Below are positions 19,328 through 28,077 of a stretch of 64,000 bases of DNA, piece after piece (position 1 is the stretch's first letter; every line of letters starts with the position of its first letter). Below the pieces are notes generated by a model. It saw only the letters and a list, made by a program, of their open reading frames with translations, ran no database searches and was not told the origin of the DNA. Location of the stretch: the NCBI RefSeq assembly GCF_019317285.1, contig NZ_CP079218.1, positions 5,394,001-5,458,000 on the forward strand, read 5' to 3'. This DNA comes from Pedobacter sp. D749 (GTDB taxonomy: Bacteria; Bacteroidota; Bacteroidia; Sphingobacteriales; Sphingobacteriaceae). The translations under genes were made by a program, and so were the position numbers.

Positions 19328-19924
19328 ATGAAAGGTATTTATGATAAAGGAATTTTCTTTTTAAGATTTAGGATTTTTGATGCTTTCTTCAATTTCTTCC
19401 GCATTAAACTGTTTCGTTTATATGGGATGGAAATTGGAACTGCTTGCCGTATTTCAAAAATCTTGTTTACCTGGCCTAACCAAATTTCAATCGGAAACTC
19501 ATGCACACTCGAAAAAAGCATTTATTTTAAGTTTGATGGGATATGGAGAACGGGTAAGTCGATAATATTAGGCAATAACGTTTTTGTTGGAACTAATTGT
19601 GAATTTAATATCAGTAAAAAAATTGTAATCGGAGATAATTGCCTGATTGCCTCTGGTTCCAGGTTTATAGATCATGACCACGGAATGAAGACTGATACTT
19701 TAATGCGGTTACAACCCAGTATAGAAAAGCCAATTATAATCGGAAATGATGTTTGGATAGGCGCAAATGTAATTATACTAAAAGGTGTTGAAATTGGTGA
19801 TGGTGCTATTGTTGCTGCAGGTGCAGTTGTAAATAAACCGATAGGAGCATACGAAATTTGGGGAGGTGTACCCGCAAAAAACATTGGACACAGAGAAAAT
19901 CATTTAACCACTCAATCAGGATAA
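19328..19924 (+). CDS. Left-handed beta-helix acetyltransferase
   Basis: A 198-residue hexapeptide-repeat enzyme. Repeats such as ISIGNSCTLEKSI and IILGNNVFVGTNCEFN lead to the active-site region FIDHDHGM, then IIIGNDVWIGANVIILKGVE, IGDGAIVAAGAVV and WGGVPAKNI. It would use acetyl-CoA to O-acetylate a sugar. Its stop overlaps the next start by one base (TAATG at 19922-19926), again pointing to translational coupling inside the operon. Confidence 0.88.
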   Translation: MKGIYDKGIFFLRFRIFDAFFNFFRIKLFRLYGMEIGTACRISKILFTWPNQISIGNSCTLEKSIYFKFDGIWRTGKSIILGNNVFVGTNCEFNISKKIVIGDNCLIASGSRFIDHDHGMKTDTLMRLQPSIEKPIIIGNDVWIGANVIILKGVEIGDGAIVAAGAVVNKPIGAYEIWGGVPAKNIGHRENHLTTQSG

Positions 19925-21030
19925 TGAAAATATTATTTATTTGTGGTTCAATTGAAAAGGGAAAAGACGGTGTGGGAGATTATACAGCCAGATTATGTGC
20001 TTCATTATCAATTTTAGGTTATGATGTAAGTATTATTTCATTAAATGATCCTTATGTGGATACCAATTTTAAAACGGTACTAAATAGTGAAGGGCAAGCT
20101 ATACCTGCATTAAGATTAGCGAAAAGTGAAGAAATGAACTTGAAATTAGATTTGGCTGCTCAATTTATCAGGGAGGAAAAACCAGATGTGATAAGCCTTC
20201 AATATGTTGTGTTTTCATTTAATCATAAAGGTTTACCTTTTTCTTTAGCAAAAAGTTTAAAGAAAATAAGCAATAATATTCCCTGGCACATCATGTTTCA
20301 TGAGTTATGGGTGGGTATGGATAAAGGTGCTACTTTTAAAATGAATATTTGGGGTAAAATCCAGAAATTCATTATCAAAAGGATGGTAACAATACTTAAT
20401 CCTGTAATTACGCATACACATACCAGGCTATATCAGTCAAAATTAGCCAATATTGGTGTAAAATCTAACTATCTGCCCCTTTTTGGCAATATACCGGTAA
20501 CTGCCGTTACTCCTCATCGTAATCAACGTCAATTCGTTGTTTTTGGGGGGATACACCCGGGAGCCGGTATTGGAGATTTAATTAATTTGAATGCCCGGAT
20601 AAAGGAGAAATTTAAATATGATTTGAAACTTGTATTTATTGGTAGAAATGGTGGTGAGTTAAATCAGTGGCTGCCCTTGGTTCGTAATTCAGGTATAGAA
20701 GTTGTTGTACTTGGAGAACAGTCTTTAGGTACCATTTCGGAAATATTAAGCCAGTCGGTTGTGGGTATTTCTACTACCCCACTATTATTGGCAGAAAAAA
20801 GTGGCTCTGTTGCAGCCATGCGTGAGCACGGGTTAATTATTCTGGATATGTCAAGAAAGTGGGAAGTAAGAGGTACTGATAATGTCCCGATTCCCAGCGA
20901 AATGGTCTCTTGTAATGATTATTTTGATAACTTCGCTCATACGGAAGATAGGAACCGAACACATTCCTTCGGAATAGCAGCTGTTACTCAAATGTACTTA
21001 AATGATTTGCGAGGCATTAATATAATCTAA
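19924..21030 (+). CDS. Glycosyltransferase, divergent GT4-like
   Basis: A 368-residue protein with a GT-B type start, KILFICGSIEKGKDGVGDYT, and HIMFHELWVG in the N-terminal half; the second half has FGGIHPGAGIGDLINLNAR and FIGRNGG. The E-x7-E motif is weak (LLLAEKSGSVAAMREHG), so it is a divergent member. A longer reading from 19858 would overlap the previous gene by 67 bases and begin with residues unlike the family, so ATG at 19924 is preferred. Substrates unknown. Confidence 0.8.
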   Translation: MKILFICGSIEKGKDGVGDYTARLCASLSILGYDVSIISLNDPYVDTNFKTVLNSEGQAIPALRLAKSEEMNLKLDLAAQFIREEKPDVISLQYVVFSFNHKGLPFSLAKSLKKISNNIPWHIMFHELWVGMDKGATFKMNIWGKIQKFIIKRMVTILNPVITHTHTRLYQSKLANIGVKSNYLPLFGNIPVTAVTPHRNQRQFVVFGGIHPGAGIGDLINLNARIKEKFKYDLKLVFIGRNGGELNQWLPLVRNSGIEVVVLGEQSLGTISEILSQSVVGISTTPLLLAEKSGSVAAMREHGLIILDMSRKWEVRGTDNVPIPSEMVSCNDYFDNFAHTEDRNRTHSFGIAAVTQMYLNDLRGINII

Positions 21031-21031
21031 T

Positions 21032-21625
21032 ATGGCAGGTTTTAGTTATTTGTTTAAAAATAGAGCGGTATTTCCATTCGCATCTTATGCACATATTAAG
21101 GCATGGGCTAAGCGTTTTCAAACGCTGCCTGAATTAATAAGAAGAAATAGGAGGAGATCCCGCCTGGTAAAAAAAGGGGCCTGTATTGATGAAAGAGCTG
21201 AAATTGGGCAGGTAAAGGCCGGTGGAAACAAAAAAAATCTTAAAATTGGTGCATACACATTTATCGGTCAGGTAGAATTTGCACTTCACGATCAAATTGT
21301 AATTGGCGAAAATGTTTGTGTAAATGATGGCGTATTATTTTTAACTGCGTCTCACGATTTAAAAGATCCTGAATGGAAACATGTAAAATCACCAATTATT
21401 ATTGAGGATTACGCATGGATTTGTACCAATTCGATAATTTTACCGGGAGTTCGTATAGGCCGAGGGGCTGTTGTTGGAGCAGGTGCCGTTGTAAGTAAAA
21501 ATGTTGGCGATTATGAGATTGTGGCAGGGAATCCAGCTCAGGTACTTACGAAAAAGAGAACCGAAAAATTAGAATATAATCCATGTAGTTTTTTGGCCGC
21601 AAACAGGGCCTGGTTAGTTGGATAA
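21032..21625 (+). CDS. Left-handed beta-helix acetyltransferase
   Basis: A 197-residue hexapeptide-repeat protein with a basic, helical N-terminal part (RFQTLPELIRRNRRRSRLVKK) before the beta-helix (LKIGAYTFIGQVEFAL, IVIGENVCVNDGVLF). The active-site stretch is LTASHDLKDPEW, followed by VRIGRGAVVGAGAVVSKNVG and AGNPAQVL. Likely a sugar O-acetyltransferase serving the same polymer. Tight spacing with both neighbours. Confidence 0.87.
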   Translation: MAGFSYLFKNRAVFPFASYAHIKAWAKRFQTLPELIRRNRRRSRLVKKGACIDERAEIGQVKAGGNKKNLKIGAYTFIGQVEFALHDQIVIGENVCVNDGVLFLTASHDLKDPEWKHVKSPIIIEDYAWICTNSIILPGVRIGRGAVVGAGAVVSKNVGDYEIVAGNPAQVLTKKRTEKLEYNPCSFLAANRAWLVG

Positions 21626-21633
21626 ATAAAATT

Positions 21634-22803
21634 ATGAAAGTTGTTTACACTGCTCCCAATAAGAGTCATCATTATATATACGCACTAGGATTATTAAAGG
21701 CAAATATTCTTTATCGTTTCGTTAGTGGGTTTTCGAGGTTTAGCCCAAGGGCTAAACAAGCAGAATTGGCTCCGAAAATACGAAGAGCAGATTTTCTACA
21801 AACCATATATATTGCATGCTTAAAATTTAAATTACCTGATTTTTTATGTCGGAAAATTGCATATTGGGCCAAAATTGAACAAGACCTTGCCTGCAAAAAA
21901 TATGTAAAAGACTGCGACATTTTTTTATTTTATAACGGAAGCGGACTTTCGAGTTGTGCCTATGCAAAAAAAAATGGAGTAATTACGATAGTAGAAGCTG
22001 TAAATTCTCATATTTCCTTTCAGGAGGATATACTTAAAAAAGAATATGAGAAGCTTGGCCTGGTATGGAAACCATCATACCAAAAAGAAAAAGAAAGAAG
22101 AATTAAGGAGTATCAGGAAGCTGACTTTATTTTAATGCCATCAGAATTCGTAAGAAGCAGCTTTATTCAGATGGGGTTTGCTAAAGAGAAACTACTTAAA
22201 ATACCTTACGGCTTCAATAAATTTCAGGCCAGTAATCATCAGGTTGCTAAAGATAACACCAAATTTACCGTTTTATTTGTTGGAAGTATATCGGTGAGGA
22301 AAGGATTAAGATATTTGATAAGTGCTTTTAATGATCTTAAACATCCAAATAAACAATTGGTTATTGTTGGCCCAACTAATCATGATACAGGAATTGCTGA
22401 TCTTTCTTTATCCTCAGACATTGTTTTTCGTGGCGTTTTAAAAGGAAATGATCTTGAAGATGCATACCATAATGCTGATGTATTTTGCTTACCCTCAATA
22501 GAAGAAGGTTTAGCATTGGTACTTGGCGAAGCAATTGCATCCGGTCTTCCTATTATTGCTACCACTAATACTGGAGCCAGCGATATTATTAGTGATGGAT
22601 GCGAAGGTTTTATTGTGCCAATTTGCAACGATAAAGCCATTCTTTCCAAGATGCAACTCCTTGCAGATAATGAAGAACTTTTAACATCAATGAAACAGGC
22701 GGCTAAATTTAAATCTAAGGATTTACCCGGATGGGATGTAACTACTGGCAATTTGGTAAATACATTAACCACTATATTTAATGAAAAAAAGAACTCAAGA
22801 TAG
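21634..22803 (+). CDS. Glycosyltransferase, GT4 family
   Basis: A 389-residue GT-B enzyme. It has EAVNSHISFQEDIL and ADFILMPSEFVRSSFIQMG in the N-terminal half, then VLFVGSISVRKGLRYLISAF and SIEEGLALVLGEAIASGLP with the E-x7-E motif in the C-terminal half. It overlaps the next gene, the polymerase candidate, by 23 bases. Probably adds one sugar of the repeat unit; donor unknown. Confidence 0.87.
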   Translation: MKVVYTAPNKSHHYIYALGLLKANILYRFVSGFSRFSPRAKQAELAPKIRRADFLQTIYIACLKFKLPDFLCRKIAYWAKIEQDLACKKYVKDCDIFLFYNGSGLSSCAYAKKNGVITIVEAVNSHISFQEDILKKEYEKLGLVWKPSYQKEKERRIKEYQEADFILMPSEFVRSSFIQMGFAKEKLLKIPYGFNKFQASNHQVAKDNTKFTVLFVGSISVRKGLRYLISAFNDLKHPNKQLVIVGPTNHDTGIADLSLSSDIVFRGVLKGNDLEDAYHNADVFCLPSIEEGLALVLGEAIASGLPIIATTNTGASDIISDGCEGFIVPICNDKAILSKMQLLADNEELLTSMKQAAKFKSKDLPGWDVTTGNLVNTLTTIFNEKKNSR

Positions 22804-24163
22804 ATTTCTGAAGTTAGGTATAGCCTTTAGGTATTTAATTTATGCCTTAGTGATAATGCTTGTGTTTGAAGGTTTACTAAGAAAGGTTTTACCTCCTTTT
22901 CTAAGTACACCTGTGTTTTTTATTAAAGATGTTATTTGCTTAATTGGCTTATACATTTTTCTGAGTAGAAAGTTTGATAAAGCAGGTAAAAATTTAAAAA
23001 ATGTTTGGTTGTTTGTTTTTTTTCTATTTGTTCCGTTATTTATTATTACATCCTTTCACGGACTTTTAATAACCTGTTTTGGTGCTAAGCAGTACTTACT
23101 ATACGTCATAGTTGCACTGCTCACCGTGGCGGGCTTTACAAAAGATAACGGATTTGAATTTAAGAAGTTTGTGAATTTTTTTGTTTTATTATTAATTCCA
23201 ACAACTTTTGTAGCGGTTTTGCAAAATTCTCTACCTGCTACTCATTGGTTAAATCTATCAGTTGGAGGGACATCACTCGAAGCCTTTTCTGCTGCGGGAT
23301 TTTTAAGAGTTGGTTCCACATTCTCTTTTACCGGGCAGTATTCTTATTTTCTAAATGTTGAGGCTGCTTTTCTGATGATTCATTTTTTTATTTCTCCTCA
23401 AGAAAAAAATAATCCCTCTTTGTTTAATCGGTTAAAGATTCCAATTAATGTGTTGTTAACATTATGTTTAATTGTGGGGGCATTTATTACGGGTGGTAGA
23501 ACTGCCGTTTTAGGGGTAACTAGTTGTCTTGTTCTGGGCTTTATTTTGTTAGGCTTTAAACGCCAGAAATGGATGTTGAGTAAAGGAATTGTTTTTGCAT
23601 CTTGTTTAATAATAGGCATTGCAGCCCTGCGGGTTGTTAAGCCTGAATATTTTGCTGCATACGAGCGACGTTCCTCCGGATCAGATAACCAAAGCCATTC
23701 TGAAGAACTTGAGGGAAGGGTTTTATCTACTTTTACCGATTGGACGACCTGGTTCTGGGAACAGGATCTTGGTAGTGTTATTCTTGGTAATGGTATCGGT
23801 GTAATGAGTAATGGCGCGGAGAAAATAAGTGAATATGCTTACCAGGTCCGCTTAAAAATGTGGACTGAAACAGATTTATCTACAACATTCTGGGAAGGAG
23901 GGTTATATCTAGCCTTAATCTGGTATAGCTTTAGGCTTTATATTATCTACATGGCATATAAAATATGGAAAAGAATGCATATGGTGAATTACTTTTCTGC
24001 TGCATCCTTTTTATTGGCATATATTATCATTAATGGGATAATTGGTACCTTAGCTTTGCAGGCTCCACTATCTATCTGGTGGTGGATGGCAGTTGGCTCT
24101 ATGATAACAATCAAAAACTTAGATCGGCAGCTATATTTAAAAAATAAATCACAAATAGTTTGA
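22781..24163 (+). CDS. O-antigen polymerase/ligase-like membrane protein (Wzy candidate)
   Basis: A 460-residue polytopic protein with about eleven hydrophobic segments and one larger hydrophilic loop (about residues 285-345, including RRSSGSDNQSHSEELEGRV and GNGIGVMSNG). The segment AFITGGRTAVLGV resembles the arginine-containing motif of the Wzy/WaaL family. With only one such protein in a locus that also has a flippase, polymerase is the likely role: joining repeat units in the periplasm. WaaL-type ligase cannot be excluded from sequence alone. Confidence 0.75.
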   Translation: MKKRTQDRFLKLGIAFRYLIYALVIMLVFEGLLRKVLPPFLSTPVFFIKDVICLIGLYIFLSRKFDKAGKNLKNVWLFVFFLFVPLFIITSFHGLLITCFGAKQYLLYVIVALLTVAGFTKDNGFEFKKFVNFFVLLLIPTTFVAVLQNSLPATHWLNLSVGGTSLEAFSAAGFLRVGSTFSFTGQYSYFLNVEAAFLMIHFFISPQEKNNPSLFNRLKIPINVLLTLCLIVGAFITGGRTAVLGVTSCLVLGFILLGFKRQKWMLSKGIVFASCLIIGIAALRVVKPEYFAAYERRSSGSDNQSHSEELEGRVLSTFTDWTTWFWEQDLGSVILGNGIGVMSNGAEKISEYAYQVRLKMWTETDLSTTFWEGGLYLALIWYSFRLYIIYMAYKIWKRMHMVNYFSAASFLLAYIIINGIIGTLALQAPLSIWWWMAVGSMITIKNLDRQLYLKNKSQIV

Positions 24164-25338
24164 AAGATATTATTTTCATAAACTCCCATCCCATACAATA
24201 CTTTGCGCCTATGTACAAGTATATGAATGATCATGGGGTAAAAACAAAAGCCTGGTATGAATCTGATGAATCGATTAAAGGCGGTCTGGACATTGAATTT
24301 GGCACCAGGATTAAATGGGATATACCATTATTAGAGGGTTACGAGCATAAATTTTTTAAAAATCATTCATGGAAACCTTCTCATAAAAAAGGATTTTTTG
24401 GTTTAATTAACCTGGGGCTTATTAAAGAATTATTTCAAATTCCTAAATCAATTATCGTTGTTCATGGGTGGCATTATTTTACTCATTTTCTGGTGTTACT
24501 GATTGGCGGGCTGAAAGGACACGAAATCTGTATCAGATGTGATGTTCCTTTGAAACAGGAAAAATTAAAAAAGGGTGTAAAACAAAAGATTAAATTTTTT
24601 TTCTATAAGTATTTCCTGTTCCCTCGTATTAATTGGTTTTTATATATCGGGGAACAGAACAGGCTTTTTTATAAAAGTTATGGGATTAAGGATCATAAAC
24701 TCTTGTTTTGCCCGTATGCTGTTGATAATGATCGGTTTGTTCAATCTAAATTACAAATCGAAAAAAGTGGGAAATCTTTTAAACAGAAGTTGCAGATTCC
24801 CGAAAACGATAGGGTAATTTTGTTTTCGGGCAAATATATTGATAAGAAACTGCCACTGGACCTTATTAATTCGTTTTCCCTTTTAAACGATGCGCACACA
24901 TGGTTGGTTATGATAGGTGAGGGAGCGTTAAGGCCTGCTATGGAAAAAAGGATAGCAGAGCTGGAACTGAAAAACGTTGTTTTAACCGGATTTATAAATC
25001 AATCTGAAATCGTAGATTATTATTCTATAGGAGATGTATTTGTAATGTGTTCGGCTTTAGGAGAAAACTGGGGGCTTTCGGTTAATGAGGCTATGAATTT
25101 TAATATGCCTTTAATTATTTCAGATTTAACAGGATGTTCAGAAGATTTAGTTGTTAATGGCAAAAATGGCTATACCTTTGAAACCAGAAATATAAACGAT
25201 CTCGCAGCGAAATTAAAACTGGTAATTGCAGAGGTAAATGCCGGGATTAAATGCCATTCATCAGATATCGTTGAAAATTACAGCTATGCGCGCATACTGG
25301 TACAATTATCAAAGCTAATAGGAGTGCAAGCTAGTTAA
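24160..25338 (+). CDS. Glycosyltransferase, GT4 family
   Basis: A 392-residue GT-B protein beginning with KDIIFINSHPIQYFAPMYKY, a start typical of one GT4 subgroup in exopolysaccharide loci. The C-terminal domain has ILFSGKYIDKKLPLDLI and the E-x7-E motif in GENWGLSVNEAMNFNMP. The start is TTG at 24160, overlapping the previous stop (TTGA); no ATG lies close, and the conserved N-terminal motif begins right after it, so the unusual start is well supported. Confidence 0.87.
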   Translation: MKDIIFINSHPIQYFAPMYKYMNDHGVKTKAWYESDESIKGGLDIEFGTRIKWDIPLLEGYEHKFFKNHSWKPSHKKGFFGLINLGLIKELFQIPKSIIVVHGWHYFTHFLVLLIGGLKGHEICIRCDVPLKQEKLKKGVKQKIKFFFYKYFLFPRINWFLYIGEQNRLFYKSYGIKDHKLLFCPYAVDNDRFVQSKLQIEKSGKSFKQKLQIPENDRVILFSGKYIDKKLPLDLINSFSLLNDAHTWLVMIGEGALRPAMEKRIAELELKNVVLTGFINQSEIVDYYSIGDVFVMCSALGENWGLSVNEAMNFNMPLIISDLTGCSEDLVVNGKNGYTFETRNINDLAAKLKLVIAEVNAGIKCHSSDIVENYSYARILVQLSKLIGVQAS

Positions 25339-25403
25339 TGTATTATTTATTTCGCCTGGATTTTGTTTAATGAGTATAAAAAAGGTTTTTTCTGAGTGTG
25401 TAT

Positions 25404-26363
25404 ATGACTAAAGTTGCAATTATTACAGGAATAACTGGTCAGGATGGTGCATATTTAGCCCAACTGCTTCACGGTAAAGGTTACAGGGTGATTGGCCTGA
25501 TAAGGAGTTACTCTCACATTAATTTTAAGGGGCTTGAATATTTAAAATTAAAAGATAAAGTGGAGCTGCTAGAATGCGATCTTGCAGATTTATCACAGGT
25601 TATGTCTATAATTAAAGAATATAACCCCAATGAAATTTATAATTTGGCGGCACAAAGCTCTGTTTCTTTGTCATTTAGGCAGCCTATTGGTACGATCCAA
25701 TTTAATATCTTATCTGTTTTAAATCTACTCGAAGCCATTAGAATGCTTAATCCCGAATGTAGGTTTTATCAGGCCTCTAGTAGCGAAGTTTTCGGTGAAG
25801 CAAAACTACCAATAAAAGAAACTTCTGGTATAAATCCAATTAGTCCTTATAGCATATCAAAGGCTTCTGCGCATTGGATAACCAAGAATTACCGGGATTC
25901 TTACGGACTTTTTAGCTGCAGTGGCTTCTTATTCAACCACGAATCTTATTTAAGAAGTGATAATTTTTTTATCAAGAAGGTAATTTTACAAGCGATTAGA
26001 ATCAAAAATGGTGAAGCAGAAACTTTAGAGGTAGGTAACATTGATATTAAAAGAGACTTTGGATGGGCACCTAAATATGTAGAGGCTATGTACCTGATGT
26101 TACAACAGCCTCATGCCGACGATTATTTGATCTGCTCAAACCACTCTGTTTCCCTGAGGTCAATTATTGAATATGTATTTAACTATTTAAATATATCACT
26201 TGATCGTTTGGTGATTAATGAAAAGTATTTCCGCCCAACAGAAATAATTGATATTTATGGTGATAATACAAAAGCTAAAGCAAAATTGGGTTGGGAATAC
26301 GAGATGTCTTTCTATGATGTATTAACGATTTTAATTAATGAAGAAATCGAAAATGGTAAATAA
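25404..26363 (+). CDS. GDP-mannose 4,6-dehydratase-like enzyme (paralogue)
   Basis: A 319-residue extended SDR: KVAIITGITGQDGAYLAQLL, YNLAAQSSVSLSF, QASSSEVFGE, SPYSISKASAHW (YxxxK), FNHESYLRSDNFFIKKV and RDFGWAPKYVEAMY. These match GMD motif by motif, but several positions differ from gmd at 13796, for example S for T in the active-site SSSE and YLRSD for PLRGE. It may be a second GMD or may act on a related GDP-hexose. ATG at 25404 is preferred over the GTG at 25398. Confidence 0.8.
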   Translation: MTKVAIITGITGQDGAYLAQLLHGKGYRVIGLIRSYSHINFKGLEYLKLKDKVELLECDLADLSQVMSIIKEYNPNEIYNLAAQSSVSLSFRQPIGTIQFNILSVLNLLEAIRMLNPECRFYQASSSEVFGEAKLPIKETSGINPISPYSISKASAHWITKNYRDSYGLFSCSGFLFNHESYLRSDNFFIKKVILQAIRIKNGEAETLEVGNIDIKRDFGWAPKYVEAMYLMLQQPHADDYLICSNHSVSLRSIIEYVFNYLNISLDRLVINEKYFRPTEIIDIYGDNTKAKAKLGWEYEMSFYDVLTILINEEIENGK

Positions 26364-27369
26364 AAAAATACAAATTAACTTTTTCCAAAGAAAACCAAGA
26401 AACGGATTTAGTTTTAGCCTGGAATATATCTTTGAAGATATAAGGAAAAGGCTGATAGATAAGATTGATGCCAGGGTATTTATCTCAAAATGTTATAATG
26501 ATGGATATTATACCAAGTTTATTAATATAATAGAAGCAGCGTTTAGACAGGGGAATGATATTAACCATGTTACTGGCGAAATTCATTTTCTTAATTTATT
26601 AATGCGTAAAAAGCGCGTGGTACTAACCGTTTTAGACTGCGGCATGATGCCGAGAAAAACAGGATTAGCCAAAATAATTGTAAAATGGCTTTATCTTACA
26701 GGCCCGGTAAAAAGGGCTAAAGTCGTAACTTCTATTTCTGAGGCCACAAAAGCTGAAATTGTTGGCTATACTGGTTGCAATCCTGATAAAATAAGAGTTA
26801 TACCGGTTGCAATCGCCCCTGTTTTTCAGCCAGTGTCTAAACAATTCAATAAAACCAAGCCAGTAATCTTACACATCGGTACAGGTCACAATAAGAATTT
26901 ACTTAGGTTAATAGAATCGTTAAATAATATCGAATGTCATTTAACAATTGTTGGTAAGCTTAACCCCGAATACCTGGAGGCTTTAAGCAAATTTAATGTT
27001 GATTACAGTAATGAATATAATGTCTCAAACGAAAGGCTTTTAGAAAAGTATCACGAATGCGATATTTTAACTTTTGTTTCTACTTTTGAAGGATTTGGAA
27101 TGCCAATAGTTGAAGCCAATGCTGTTGAAAGAGTTGTGGTTACCAGTAATTTATCATCAATGCCCGAGGTTGCAAATGAAGCAGCTTGTTTAGTTGATCC
27201 GTTTAGTATTGAAGACATACGAAATGGAATTTTGAAGGTTATTAATGACGATAATTATCGTGAAGCATTAATAGAAAAAGGAAGAGTGAATAAATTGCGT
27301 TTCAACCCTGATCTTATTGCTAACCAATATTTTCAGCTTTACCAGGAAGTTTTGAGTTCGAAACAATGA
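26338..27369 (+). CDS. Glycosyltransferase, GT4 family (mannosyltransferase-like)
   Basis: A 343-residue GT-B protein. It has the pattern of the mannosyltransferase-like GT4 subgroup: TVLDCGMMPRKTG, TSISEATKAEIVGYTG with VIPVAIAP, ILHIGTGHNKNLLRLIESL, and the E-x7-E motif in TFEGFGMPIVEANAVE followed by SMPEVANEAACLVDP. Two near starts are possible, 26338 (overlapping the previous gene by 26 bases) or 26353. Mannose or a GDP-linked deoxyhexose would fit with the neighbouring GMD paralogue, but that is inference. Confidence 0.85.
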   Translation: MKKSKMVNKKIQINFFQRKPRNGFSFSLEYIFEDIRKRLIDKIDARVFISKCYNDGYYTKFINIIEAAFRQGNDINHVTGEIHFLNLLMRKKRVVLTVLDCGMMPRKTGLAKIIVKWLYLTGPVKRAKVVTSISEATKAEIVGYTGCNPDKIRVIPVAIAPVFQPVSKQFNKTKPVILHIGTGHNKNLLRLIESLNNIECHLTIVGKLNPEYLEALSKFNVDYSNEYNVSNERLLEKYHECDILTFVSTFEGFGMPIVEANAVERVVVTSNLSSMPEVANEAACLVDPFSIEDIRNGILKVINDDNYREALIEKGRVNKLRFNPDLIANQYFQLYQEVLSSKQ

Positions 27370-27371
27370 GT

Positions 27372-27491
27372 ATGAAAATCCTGGATATTTTATACACTTG
27401 CTTGACTTTGCCTTCAAATGATAAAGAAAAAATGGTTTCTTTGTGCAATAAATCATTTCAAGTTTATTTTTCTGCTTTATTGCCACAATAA
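27372..27491 (+). CDS. Possible 39-residue small ORF, doubtful
   Basis: Directly after the previous stop an ATG opens a 39-codon frame, MKILDILYTCLTLPSN then DKEKMVSLCNKSFQVYF, ending at TAA 27489-27491. The start resembles that of GT4 glycosyltransferases, so this could be a stub of a lost glycosyltransferase gene rather than a working peptide. It fills most of the gap between two polysaccharide genes. There is no independent support for expression. Confidence 0.2.
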   Translation: MKILDILYTCLTLPSNDKEKMVSLCNKSFQVYFSALLPQ

Positions 27492-27518
27492 ACCTGGAGA
27501 AAGCGCTAAATTTAAATT

Positions 27519-28076
27519 ATGCATAATACGGATACAGTAACTGGCCCATCTTTTTCCATGAAAAATAGGTTAGCAAGGTTGGTATGGGGAATTGTAGCTT
27601 TATTTTTGTTTAAATTAAGTCCAAAGCCATTTCACCAATGGCGTGTTTTTCTGTTGAAATGTTTTGGTGCCAAAATAGGAAAGGGTGTACACGTATATCC
27701 TGGAGTAATCATTTGGGCACCCTGGAATATTGAATTAGGTGATGAATGTGGCATTGCCAGTGGTGTAAATTTGTATAGTCAGGGTAAAATTACCATTGGC
27801 AAAAGAGCCGTTATTTCTCAAGGTGCACACCTTTGTGCAGGCACACACGATTATACCTTACCAGGATTTCCACTTATTGCCATGCCCATTGTGATTGGCG
27901 ATCAGGTATGGGTGGCTGCAGAAGTTTTTGTACATCCCGGCATAACTATATCAGAAGGAGCAGTAATTGGTGCCAGATCGGTGGTAACTAAAAATATGCC
28001 TGCCTGGACTGTTTGTTCCGGTCATCCTTGTAAACCAATTAAAGAAAGAGTATTTCACTCCTCAATTAAATCTTAA
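27519..28076 (+). CDS. WcaF-like acetyltransferase
   Basis: A 185-residue hexapeptide-repeat enzyme with the WcaF-type start (FKLSPKPFHQWRVFLLKCFGAKIGKGVHV), VYPGVIIWAPWNIELGDECG, the active-site stretch LCAGTHDYTLPGFPL, and the ending SGHPCKPIKERVF. WcaF proteins O-acetylate sugars of colanic-acid-like polymers. The same segment of the locus holds a WcaI-like and, at 32824, a WcaJ-like protein, so this end of the cluster looks colanic-acid-like in its enzyme types. Confidence 0.88.
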   Translation: MHNTDTVTGPSFSMKNRLARLVWGIVALFLFKLSPKPFHQWRVFLLKCFGAKIGKGVHVYPGVIIWAPWNIELGDECGIASGVNLYSQGKITIGKRAVISQGAHLCAGTHDYTLPGFPLIAMPIVIGDQVWVAAEVFVHPGITISEGAVIGARSVVTKNMPAWTVCSGHPCKPIKERVFHSSIKS

Positions 28077-28077
28077 A

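Noticed and set aside
22380..22772. 130-codon antisense frame in the GT4 gene
   Set aside because: Opposite a conserved glycosyltransferase C-terminal domain, no family features.
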